Of a stretch of 36,083 nucleotides of DNA, positions 17,502 to 24,265 are shown in pieces. The DNA is from Hyphomicrobiales bacterium (GTDB lineage Bacteria; Pseudomonadota; Alphaproteobacteria; Rhizobiales; Xanthobacteraceae): assembly GCA_021323775.1 (NCBI GenBank), contig JAJPKK010000014.1:1-36083 (forward strand), given 5' to 3'. A model generated the notes under the pieces. It saw only the letters and a list, made by a program, of their open reading frames with translations, did not search any database and had not been told where the DNA came from. Made by a program: the position numbers and the translations under genes. Numbering within the stretch: position 1 is the stretch's first letter; every line of letters starts with the position of its first letter.

Positions 17502-18116
17502 ATGCCAATGCTCCTGCGCGGTTCCCCGCTGTCGCCGTTCGCCCGCAAGGTGCGCATGGCGGTCCTGCATCTCGGTCTCGCGGAAAAGGTCGAGTTCGTG
17601 CGAGCCGATCCGATGAATCCGGAGGATGTCCTGCGGAGGGACAATCCGCTGGGAAAAATTCCCGTACTGATCACGGAAGACGGCAAGGCGATCTACGACA
17701 GCCGCGTCATCCTGGAATATCTCGACCATGTGGCCGGCGGCGGCATTATCATTCCGGACGGCTGGCCGGCGCGGCTCGACACCTTGACAATGCAGGCCAT
17801 GTGCGACGGCATCATGGATGCCTGCATCCTGATCATCTATGAGGCGCGCCATCGGCCGCCGGCGATCCATCATCAGCCGTGGCTCGATTACCAGCGCGGC
17901 AAGGCGGTGCGTGGACTTAAAGCGCTTGCCAAGGCGCCGCCGGATCCGGTGCGATTCGATGTCGGCACCATCGCGGCAGCCTGCATGCTCGGCTATCTTG
18001 ATCTGCGCCGTCAGGTCGCGTGGCGCTCGGAATTTTCCGACCTGGTGCCGTGGCTCGACGCCTTCCGCGCGAAGCATCCGGAATTTGATGCAACCTTGCC
18101 GCCGGAGAGTCCGTGA
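17502..18116 (+). CDS. Glutathione S-transferase family protein
   Basis: A 204-residue protein with an N-terminal thioredoxin-like GST domain: LLRGSPLSPFARKVRMA (about 3-20) carries the candidate catalytic serine. GKIPVLITEDG (about 52-62) contains the cis-proline, and DSRVILEYL marks the glutathione-contact segment. The helical C-terminal half is less conserved. The ATG at 17502 is preferred because GAGGA lies eight bases upstream; a GTG directly after the previous stop is an alternative. Substrate unknown. The close link to the molybdenum hydroxylase suggests one detoxification or catabolic unit. Confidence 0.87.
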   Translation: MPMLLRGSPLSPFARKVRMAVLHLGLAEKVEFVRADPMNPEDVLRRDNPLGKIPVLITEDGKAIYDSRVILEYLDHVAGGGIIIPDGWPARLDTLTMQAMCDGIMDACILIIYEARHRPPAIHHQPWLDYQRGKAVRGLKALAKAPPDPVRFDVGTIAAACMLGYLDLRRQVAWRSEFSDLVPWLDAFRAKHPEFDATLPPESP

Positions 18117-18129
18117 GCTTGTAAGGACT

Positions 18130-18200
18130 GTAGCCCGCATTGAGCGAAGCGGAATGCGGACCAGCCGTTCCCGGATGTCGCTTCGCTCCATCCGGGCTAC
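18130..18200. repeat. Palindromic repeat, full copy (TAGCCCGG family)
   Basis: Left arm GTAGCCCGCATTGAGCG from 18130 and right arm ending TCCGGGCTAC at 18200 form an imperfect dyad related to the element at 14950-15040. It splits the glutathione S-transferase gene from the RidA-like gene that otherwise look like one transcription unit. Confidence 0.72.
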
Positions 18201-18220
18201 AGACATCGAGGTGCCGCACC

Positions 18221-18973
18221 ATGGCAATAGTTGCAGAATTTGCGCCCGGCGGGTACCGCTACATTCCGGGCGGGTTTCAATTTTCGGGCGGCGTGGTGGC
18301 CGTTGCCGGCTACGAGATCAAACGCTGTCATTTCCGCGCGCCGGTGCCGCTCGCGGAGGGCTTCGCCCGGATCGAGGCCGTCATCAAGGCCGCCGGCCGG
18401 CCGCTGACCGCATTTTGCGCCTGCGAGTTGCGCTCGCCCGGGCAGTTCACCGAGCAGGGCTTCCGTGAATTCAACGAGTCCTACGTGGTCACGCTCGGCA
18501 AGTGGGGGGTCTATAACGACAAGGTCAACCCGGTCGCCCGCAGCAATGTGTGTCCGGAAATCGATCCGCCGACGGAGCCTGGCTTTCATGCGTTTTCATT
18601 CACGGTGCCGGCGGCCCCCGGCGCACCACCCAGTTTCGTGATCTCTGGCAGCGCGGAAGCGAGGCCGATCGAGGCGAGCTATCGCGAACGCATCATCCGA
18701 TATGGCGAGACGAGCCCCGATGCCATGCGGGAAAAGGCGCGTTTCGTGCTCGACGAAATCACCCGGAGGCTCGCGCTCTTCGGCGTCGGCTGGCCCGAGA
18801 CCACCGCGAGCCAAGTCTATACGACCCATGATATCTATCCGTTTTTTGCCGACGAAATCGTCCGCCGCGGCGCCGCCCAAGCCGGCATCAACTGGCACTT
18901 CGCCCGGCCGCCCGTTCGCGGCCTGGAGTTCGAAGTGGATTGCCGCAGCGTGCGGGTGGAGGAGGTTTTGTAG
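18221..18973 (+). CDS. RidA-fold protein, possibly CnbZ-like aminomuconate deaminase
   Basis: A 250-residue protein starting MAIVAEFAPGGYRYIPGGFQ. The segments CACELRSPGQFTEQGF, ARSNVCPEIDPP (with the conserved Arg-Ser-Asn) and TTASQVYTTHDIYPF resemble the long RidA-like group to which 2-amino-5-chloromuconate deaminase CnbZ belongs. It appears to contain two RidA-like halves. The precise reaction is an inference from resemblance. The start at 18221 is used because the frame upstream lies within the palindromic repeat. It follows the molybdenum hydroxylase and glutathione S-transferase genes in the same direction and converges on an ABC ATPase gene. Confidence 0.55.
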   Translation: MAIVAEFAPGGYRYIPGGFQFSGGVVAVAGYEIKRCHFRAPVPLAEGFARIEAVIKAAGRPLTAFCACELRSPGQFTEQGFREFNESYVVTLGKWGVYNDKVNPVARSNVCPEIDPPTEPGFHAFSFTVPAAPGAPPSFVISGSAEARPIEASYRERIIRYGETSPDAMREKARFVLDEITRRLALFGVGWPETTASQVYTTHDIYPFFADEIVRRGAAQAGINWHFARPPVRGLEFEVDCRSVRVEEVL

Positions 18974-19004
18974 CGGCCCATCCATTCTCCGCTGTCATCG
19001 CCTG

Positions 19005-19021
19005 GCTTGTCCTGGACAAGC
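19005..19021. terminator. Short dyad between convergent genes
   Basis: GCTTGTCC and GGACAAGC are perfectly complementary around one central base, in the 65-base gap between the convergent RidA-like and ABC ATPase genes. The position suits a bidirectional terminator, but there is no T-tract, and the same words occur in intergenic repeats near 491 and 549. Confidence 0.35.
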
Positions 19022-19038
19022 GCGGGGACGGCTGCGGC

Positions 19039-19926
19039 TCACATTTGGCGTTCACGATCCTCCGCCATGGCGCGTGAAAGCGCCTGCGAGGCGATCCGGC
19101 AGTGTCGCCCATATTCGGCCGAAGTGCGAAAGCTTTCGTCGCGCGGATAGGGCGCATCGACGGCGAGTTCGGTGAAGACCCGCCCTGGCCGCGGCGTCAT
19201 GACAATGATCCGGCTCGACAGATAGACCGACTCAAACACCGAATGAGTCACGAAGATCACTGTTGGGCCTACCGCGCGCCACAATTCCAAAAGGTCGTTG
19301 TTAAGCTTGAAGCGCGTGATCTCGTCGAGGGCTGCGAACGGCTCGTCCATCAGGAGCAGCGGCGGGTCGGTGACCAGGGCGCGGGCGATCGAAACGCGCA
19401 TCCGCATGCCACCGGAGAGTTCGCGGGGATAAGCGTCGCGGAACGATGCCAACCCGACACGCTCCAGGGCCTCTGTGGCCCGTTGCGTCGCCAGCCGATG
19501 CCCAACACCCGCAAGTTCGAGCGGCAGCATGACGTTGCGCAGCACCGTGGCCCACGGCATCAGGGTTGGCTCCTGGAACACGAAGCCAACTTCTGGCTTA
19601 TTACGGCTCCGCCATCGTGCCCTCCCCCGCAAGCGGGCAAGGGCTGGGGAGGGAGAGCCGGGGAAGGCCAGGAGGGGGATGCCGCTCCACGAAATGCTGC
19701 CGCTGGTTGGCTCCGTGAGCCCGGCGATGAGCCGCAGGACCGTGGATTTGCCGCAGCCGGAAGGCCCAAGCAGCGAGACGAATTCGCCGCCATGGACTGC
19801 GAGATCGAGCTGATCGAGCGCCAATGTGCCATTGGCAAAACGCTTGGCGACGCCGTTGAGGGTAACCACCGACGCGGTTGTGGTTGATGCAGGCGCCGAA
19901 CCGGTTCCAGATTTGATTTCGGTCAA
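19039..19926 (-). CDS. ABC transporter ATPase (nitrate/sulfonate/taurine type) with a repeat-derived insert
   Basis: A 295-residue SsuB/TauB-type ATPase for uptake. Walker A GPSGCGKS is at 54-61, Q-loop Gln118 in FVFQEP, signature LSGGM at 170-174, Walker B LLLMDEP at 190-196, and the H-loop in FVTHSV. Family members pass from the SGSISW strand to VGFVFQEP in roughly ten residues. Here about 25 extra Arg/Pro-rich residues (around 85-111) lie between them, encoded by a GC-rich repeat (about 19603-19674). The start is a TTG with a poor ribosome site; an internal GTG at 19869 is an alternative. A binding-protein gene lies just upstream but no permease is present. Confidence 0.88.
   Translation of the reverse strand: MTEIKSGTGSAPASTTTASVVTLNGVAKRFANGTLALDQLDLAVHGGEFVSLLGPSGCGKSTVLRLIAGLTEPTSGSISWSGIPLLAFPGSPSPALARLRGRARWRSRNKPEVGFVFQEPTLMPWATVLRNVMLPLELAGVGHRLATQRATEALERVGLASFRDAYPRELSGGMRMRVSIARALVTDPPLLLMDEPFAALDEITRFKLNNDLLELWRAVGPTVIFVTHSVFESVYLSSRIIVMTPRPGRVFTELAVDAPYPRDESFRTSAEYGRHCRIASQALSRAMAEDRERQM
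19603..19674. repeat. GC-rich repeat inserted in frame in the ABC ATPase gene
   Basis: CCCTCCCC and GGGGAGGG form a dyad within this stretch. Its core at 19613-19637, read on the minus strand, matches 25550-25574 in aztC at 21 of 25 positions. It adds about 25 residues between Walker A and the Q-loop without breaking the frame. Confidence 0.7.
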
Positions 19927-19948
19927 CGGAAAAACTCGTGGGCTGCAG

Positions 19949-20033
19949 GATGGGTTGAGCGATAGCGAAACCCATCACAGCCTTCCAGTGGCAAGGCCGC
20001 TCGCGGGTTTCGCTGCGCTCAACCCACCCTACG
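19949..20033. repeat. Palindromic repeat between ABC ATPase and binding-protein genes
   Basis: GATGGGTTGAGCGATAGCG from 19949 and the arm ending CTCAACCCACCCTACG near 20033 form an imperfect dyad related to the elements at 14950 and 18130. It begins 22 bases before the ATPase start codon and fills almost the whole gap. Confidence 0.7.
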
Positions 20034-20043
20034 CCGCCAAGCG

Positions 20044-21117
20044 TCACCGCCGCAGTTCTATCCCCACTTTCCGATTCACGAAGCGCAACGTGTAGGATTT
20101 GCGGTAGTCGAGGTTGGCCTTGACCACACCAGCGCGCACCATCTTATCGAAGAAACCGGCCATGCGGGCGTCCGTCATCGCGCCGATGCCAAGCTCCAGC
20201 GCATCGCCGGAGTCTACAATGCCGTACTCCTTCATGCGGGCCACCGACGAGGCCAGCAGTTCGTCGGTCATTTCGGGGTTCTCGCGCTTGATCATGGCGT
20301 TCGCAGCCGCATTGTCATGATAGATGTAGTTGTACCAGCCGATGATGGAGGCATCGACGAAGCGCTGCACCAGATCGGGCTTGCGCTCGACGAGGTCACG
20401 CCGCGTCTCGATCAATGTCGAGTAGCTGCTGAAGCCGTAATCCGCGATCAGGAAAATCTTAGGCCTCACACCGGTCGCTTTCTCGATCGCGTAAGGCTCG
20501 GATGTCACATAGCCCTGCATGACGCTGTTGCGGTCGGCCAGGAAGGGCTGCGGATTGAACGTGTAGGGCTTAACCTGACTGTCGAGCAAGCCATAATCTG
20601 CCTTGAGCCATTGAAAATAGCTCGCCATGCCTTCCTTGGAAATATAAAGTACCAAGCCCTTCAAATCTTGAAGGTCGTTGATGCCGCGGTCGGGATGCGC
20701 AATCAGGACCTGCGGATCCTTCTGGAACATCGATGCGACCACGATCGTCGGAACGTTCTGCTCGACGGCATCGAAAGACTGCAGCGTGTTCGCGCTCAGA
20801 TAAAAATCGATTTTCCCGACTGGCAGCAGGATGCGGTTGTTGACCTGCGGACCGCCCGGAACGATGGTGACATCGAGCCCGTATCTGCGGTAGGTGCCGT
20901 CGGCCAGCGCCTGATAGAATCCGCCGTGCTCGGCCTCCGCGACCCAGTTGGTGGCGAACGACACCTTGTCCAGCGTCTGCGCCGCGGCCGCATGACCGGC
21001 CAGCATGTTGCCGGCCACAGCACAGGCGATTATGAAGCCCGTGGCGACGAAAAATCGGGCGGCTCTGGAGAGAGCGGGCCTCGAGAACGCGTTTCTTTGA
21101 AGTCCAGTGTTTCGCAT
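20044..21117 (-). CDS. ABC transporter substrate-binding protein, NMT1/SsuA-like
   Basis: A 357-residue periplasmic binding protein. A twin-part N-terminus with a hydrophobic segment (about 24-40) ends in AGHAAAAQ, a likely signal-peptidase site near 46. The mature start KVSFATNWVAEAEHGGFYQAL and the following YRRYGLDVTIVPGGPQ are the classic NMT1/THI5-like opening found in pyrimidine, sulfonate and nitrate binding proteins. GGAGAATG lies before the ATG. The ligand cannot be read from sequence. It is upstream of the ABC ATPase on the same strand and divergent, across 68 bases, from a creatininase-family gene. Confidence 0.88.
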   Translation of the reverse strand: MRNTGLQRNAFSRPALSRAARFFVATGFIIACAVAGNMLAGHAAAAQTLDKVSFATNWVAEAEHGGFYQALADGTYRRYGLDVTIVPGGPQVNNRILLPVGKIDFYLSANTLQSFDAVEQNVPTIVVASMFQKDPQVLIAHPDRGINDLQDLKGLVLYISKEGMASYFQWLKADYGLLDSQVKPYTFNPQPFLADRNSVMQGYVTSEPYAIEKATGVRPKIFLIADYGFSSYSTLIETRRDLVERKPDLVQRFVDASIIGWYNYIYHDNAAANAMIKRENPEMTDELLASSVARMKEYGIVDSGDALELGIGAMTDARMAGFFDKMVRAGVVKANLDYRKSYTLRFVNRKVGIELRR

Positions 21118-21185
21118 GGTTCATTCTCCGAAGGCGCCGGGACCATACGCGAACCGGGTCGGAATAGATAGCGAGTGATGCAAAC

Positions 21186-21989
21186 ATGATGCCGAAACGC
21201 AACTGGACCGAAATGACGTGGACCGAAGTCGCGGCCGGCGATACCGAGCGCTGGATCGCGGTGCTGCCGGTCGCGGCGGTGGAGCAGCATGGTCCGCATC
21301 TTCCGCTCGGCGTCGACTCCTATATCGCGCAAGCTTATATGACCCGCGTCCTGCCCCTGCTGCCCCCCGACTTGCCGGTGACGTTTCTCCCCATCCAGCA
21401 GATCGGCCAATCGGACGAGCATCGGGCCTTTCCCGGAACCCTGTCGCTTTCAGCGCGCACCATCATCGGCGCGTATACGGAAATCGGTGAGAGCATCCAC
21501 CGCTGCGGCGTCCGCAAGCTCGTGATCGTCACCAGCCACGGCGGCAATGTTGCCGCGATGGACCTGGTCGCCCGCGATCTGCGGGTTCGTCTGAAGATGC
21601 TGGTGGTAACCTGTGCATGGCACCGCTTCGGCTATCCGCCGGGCACCTTCGAACGCATGGAGCTGCGCCATGGCATTCATGCCGGCGACGCGGAAACCTC
21701 GCTCCTTCTCGCCCACAAGCCTGAAGCCGTACACATGGACCGAGCCGTCGCGGCCGTCCCGGCTACGGTGAAAATGGCCGAGGACTTCAAATGGCTCAGC
21801 GCGTTCGCGCCCGTCGGCTTCGGCTGGATGACCCAGGACCTGCATCCGAGCGGCGCGGTCGGCGACGCCACGCTCGCGACCGCACAAAAGGGCGAGCAGG
21901 CGCTTGCCCACGGGGCAAGCGCCTTTGTGGAACTGCTGCAGGATGTCGACCGCTTCGACCTCAAGCGGCTCGCCGACGGCCCCGCCTGA
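21186..21989 (+). CDS. Creatininase family amidohydrolase
   Basis: A 267-residue metal-dependent amidohydrolase of the creatininase fold. Metal-ligand segments are present: VEQHGPHLPLGVD (about 33-45), SDEHRAFPGTLS, VTSHGGN (about 115-121) and HAGDAETS (Glu in the last). The family hydrolyses cyclic or linear amides such as creatinine, and formamidopyrimidines. Being divergent from an NMT1-like binding protein suggests its substrate, or a precursor, enters by that transporter; this is inference. Start uncertain between two adjacent ATG codons at 21186 and 21189. Confidence 0.87.
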   Translation: MMPKRNWTEMTWTEVAAGDTERWIAVLPVAAVEQHGPHLPLGVDSYIAQAYMTRVLPLLPPDLPVTFLPIQQIGQSDEHRAFPGTLSLSARTIIGAYTEIGESIHRCGVRKLVIVTSHGGNVAAMDLVARDLRVRLKMLVVTCAWHRFGYPPGTFERMELRHGIHAGDAETSLLLAHKPEAVHMDRAVAAVPATVKMAEDFKWLSAFAPVGFGWMTQDLHPSGAVGDATLATAQKGEQALAHGASAFVELLQDVDRFDLKRLADGPA

Positions 21990-22005
21990 TGTGATGCGCC
22001 GCCGA

Positions 22006-22021
22006 TGGGCATCGATGCCCA
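22006..22021. repeat. 16-base perfect palindrome
   Basis: TGGGCATCGATGCCCA is a perfect palindrome, 17 bases after the creatininase stop. It could be a hairpin terminator stem or a protein-binding site. No T-run follows. Confidence 0.5.
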
Positions 22022-22082
22022 ACGCCGTCGCCGCTCTTACGGCACACCCGCATATGCGGTAACCTGACACGTGCGTCGTGGA

Positions 22083-22122
22083 GTGGGCAGTCTTCGGTAG
22101 GCGCAATGTGAAGCATGCCCAC
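22083..22122. repeat. Inverted repeat GTGGGCA...TGCCCAC
   Basis: GTGGGCA at 22083-22089 and TGCCCAC at 22116-22122 face each other over 26 bases upstream of the periplasmic protein gene. The arm word recurs in the stronger repeat at 26237-26299, so this may be a decayed member of the same family. Confidence 0.4.
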
Positions 22123-22197
22123 CGCTCTCCACCGTCCCCCCCATGCGACGGCGGTGGGGAGGCGGCCCGAGAAGAAACAGCACAGGAGGAGGAAACA

Positions 22198-23037
22198 ATG
22201 TACGCGTTAACCGCGAGACAAGGAGTCCTCGCAGGCAGTATCCTGGCCGGCTTGATCTTCGCCATGCCAAACGCAGCGATCGCGGAACAGAAGGCGGCTC
22301 CGCCCGATTTTTCCTCGAACCAGGTCGGATGGATATCGATCGGCGGCGACCTGATCGAGGTTCCCGGCGCGCGCGTGGGCATCGTGCGCACGGATCCGGC
22401 CCATCCCTATGTGCCCAACGGGACCGGCGCGCAGCCGACTTATCGGATCGCCGATCTCAGTAATCCGAATCTGAAGCCATGGGTCAAGGAACGGATGCGG
22501 AAGGACAATGAGGAGGTGCTCGCCGGCAAGATTGCATTCACGCCACGCTCGAGCTGCCGGCCCGCGGGCGTTCCGGGCTTCATGAGTTATGGTCGCTTCA
22601 CGCCGATCCGCTTCGTGCAATCGTCCAAGGAAGTGTTGATTATTTTTGAAAGCAATCAGGAAATCCGGCGCGTCTATCTCGACGTGCCTCATTCGGAAAA
22701 TCCGGCGCCATCCTGGTATGGCGAGTCGGTCGGCCATTATGAGGGCGGTACGCTGGTGATCGACACGGTTGCCCTTAATGACCGGACCTTCGTCGACAAT
22801 TACCGCACGCCCCACACCGAGAAGCTGCACGTCGTGGAGCGCTGGAAGGTGGTTGACGACGGGAACGCCCTGGAGGTGGCTTTCACGGTCGACGATCCGG
22901 ACGCTTTTTATGAGCCCTGGACCGCGAAACAGCGTTACCGGCGGGTGGAGCAGCCGTTCCGCGAAGAAATCTGTGCCGAGAACAACCAGCACCTGTTCGA
23001 CTACCACATCCCGGTCGCGAACGAGCCGGATTTCTGA
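22198..23037 (+). CDS. Uncharacterised exported protein
   Basis: A 279-residue protein not assigned to a named family. It starts MYALTARQGVLAGSILAGLI with a signal peptide (hydrophobic about 10-24, cleavage probably after AAIA near 30). The rest is predicted soluble and mostly beta, with repeated short acidic and aromatic segments such as SWYGESVGHYEGGTLVIDT, ERWKVVDDGNALEV and EPWTAKQRYRRV. Proteins with this pattern are common and unnamed in Bradyrhizobium-like genomes. The start has an excellent GGAGGAGG ribosome site. Periplasmic location is likely; function unknown. Confidence 0.75.
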   Translation: MYALTARQGVLAGSILAGLIFAMPNAAIAEQKAAPPDFSSNQVGWISIGGDLIEVPGARVGIVRTDPAHPYVPNGTGAQPTYRIADLSNPNLKPWVKERMRKDNEEVLAGKIAFTPRSSCRPAGVPGFMSYGRFTPIRFVQSSKEVLIIFESNQEIRRVYLDVPHSENPAPSWYGESVGHYEGGTLVIDTVALNDRTFVDNYRTPHTEKLHVVERWKVVDDGNALEVAFTVDDPDAFYEPWTAKQRYRRVEQPFREEICAENNQHLFDYHIPVANEPDF

Positions 23038-23209
23038 AGAGGCGATGCCCCGTCACTCAAGCAATTTCGGCCGATTGGAATCGCATCCTGAGAGGCGGGG
23101 CAAGCCGGACGTCGGCTGGATGCGCTGCATTCCCTGTCGCCGCTTGTGGGGATTGGTTGAGGAGGCGTTTCCGCGAAACTCGCCATTCAGAGCCGGGGGG
23201 GCCTCTGAC

Positions 23210-23246
23210 CCGGAATTTGCGCGCGAGCGCGCAAACTCCGGCCTCT
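23210..23246. repeat. Interrupted palindrome around TTTGCGCGC
   Basis: TTTGCGCGC pairs with GCGCGCAAA around two bases, and the stem extends through one mismatch to CCGGA/TCCGG. It could act as a terminator for the upstream exported-protein gene. Coordinates are accurate to within a base or two. Confidence 0.5.
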
Positions 23247-23348
23247 TGAGTGTAAGTCGCGGGCCCGCGAGCGGAGAGAGACGTAGGCGAAGTGACATGG
23301 ATTGCCCCGCCCGGCCATGCGGGCCTCCGCCATCGACACCCCGGGAGG

Positions 23349-23362
23349 GTTACACTATACAG
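23349..23362 (+). promoter_or_regulatory. Candidate Zur-type operator / -10 region of the zinc operon
   Basis: GTTACACTATACAG matches nine of thirteen defined positions of the alphaproteobacterial Zur pattern GTTATANTATAACA, recalled from general knowledge. It lies six bases before the ATG of the His-rich microprotein and includes TATACA, a possible -10 element. If correct, the transcript would be nearly leaderless. Confidence 0.28.
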
Positions 23363-23367
23363 AACCC

Positions 23368-23517
23368 ATGACCCATCATCACCACGAAACCGGTCACGGT
23401 CATCCGGCGCGGGCGGTGTCGGCGTCGCTGTTGCGCATGTCCGCCGCAGAACGGCTCGTCCTGGCGCTTGGCCTGGCGGGCGTGCTGTGGATCGCGGTGT
23501 GGTGGGTGATCTCGTGA
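23368..23517 (+). CDS. His-rich single-pass membrane microprotein of the zinc operon
   Basis: A 49-residue protein. The first 12 residues, MTHHHHETGHGH, contain six histidines; residues about 28-48 form one hydrophobic helix ending WIAVWWVIS. It stops seven bases before the aztA start, so it is very likely the first gene of the operon. It is not recognised as a named family. A role in binding or passing Zn2+ at the membrane, beside the AztA/AztB transporter, is an inference from composition and position. Upstream in-frame TTG and ATG codons are possible starts, but the His cluster at the very N-terminus favours this one. Confidence 0.6.
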   Translation: MTHHHHETGHGHPARAVSASLLRMSAAERLVLALGLAGVLWIAVWWVIS

Positions 23518-23524
23518 GCGGATC

Positions 23525-24265
23525 ATGGCCGCACACCTGCGATTCCGCGATTTGACCCTTGGCTACGACCGTCACCCCGCTGTTCACCACCTCACCGGCG
23601 AGGTGGAGGAGGGAGCGATGTTGGCCGTCGTCGGGCCGAACGGGGCTGGGAAATCAACGCTGTTCAAGGGAATCGTTGGCCTCGTTGCGCCGCTGTCCGG
23701 CACAATCGACCGTGATCTCAGTGTTCGCGACATCGCTTATCTGCCCCAGGCGATCGAGATCGACCGTTCGTTTCCGATCAACGTCTATGATCTTGTCGCG
23801 ATGGGGCTGTGGCGACGCATCGGCGCCTTTGGCGCCATCGGCAAGACGGAACGCGAATGGATTCACGGGGCGATTGCGGCGGTCGGGCTCACCGGATTCG
23901 AACGCCGCCCGATCGCTGGATTGTCGGGAGGACAACTGCAGCGCGTGCTGTTCGCCCGCCTGCTGCTTCAGGACTCGCGGCTGATCGTGCTTGACGAGCC
24001 GTTCAACGCCATCGATGAGAGGACGGTCACGGACCTGATCGCCCTCGTCCGCCGCTGGCACAGCGAGCGCCGCACGGTGCTGGCGGCGCTGCATGACATG
24101 AACCTCGTACGCCGCCACTTCTCGCAGACGCTGCTCATGGCGCGCGAGCCGATTGCCTGGGGCGAGACCGGCTTCGTGCTGACCCCGGAAAATCTCATGA
24201 AGGCGCGGCGCATGTGCGAGGCATTTGAGGAAGCCGCTGCCGAATGTGCAGTTGCGGCCGAGTGA
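23525..24265 (+). CDS. aztA: Zinc ABC transporter ATPase AztA
   Basis: A 246-residue metal-uptake ABC ATPase. GYDRHPAVHHL (13-23) is characteristic of AztA proteins. Walker A GPNGAGKS is near 38-45, the Q-loop glutamine in AYLPQAIEI, signature LSGGQ near 134-138, Walker B LIVLDEP, and the H-loop in ALHDMN. It would energise zinc uptake through AztB with AztC as binding protein. The stop overlaps the aztB start as TGATG. It could also be called ZnuC; the AztA name rests on the N-terminal motif. Confidence 0.88.
   Translation: MAAHLRFRDLTLGYDRHPAVHHLTGEVEEGAMLAVVGPNGAGKSTLFKGIVGLVAPLSGTIDRDLSVRDIAYLPQAIEIDRSFPINVYDLVAMGLWRRIGAFGAIGKTEREWIHGAIAAVGLTGFERRPIAGLSGGQLQRVLFARLLLQDSRLIVLDEPFNAIDERTVTDLIALVRRWHSERRTVLAALHDMNLVRRHFSQTLLMAREPIAWGETGFVLTPENLMKARRMCEAFEEAAAECAVAAE

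Larger units (their letters stand above)
23038..23367. other. 330-base gene-free stretch before the zinc operon
   Basis: No credible gene was found. It contains an interrupted palindrome at about 23210-23246, a perfect 14-base palindrome TCGCGGGCCCGCGA at 23257-23270, and the probable promoter/operator of the zinc operon near 23349-23362. Confidence 0.5.

Noticed and set aside
16011-18227. A 738-codon open frame antisense to the molybdenum hydroxylase and glutathione S-transferase genes
   Set aside because: It is a GC-rich shadow: the plus-strand genes have clear family motifs, while this translation has none and spans two genes.
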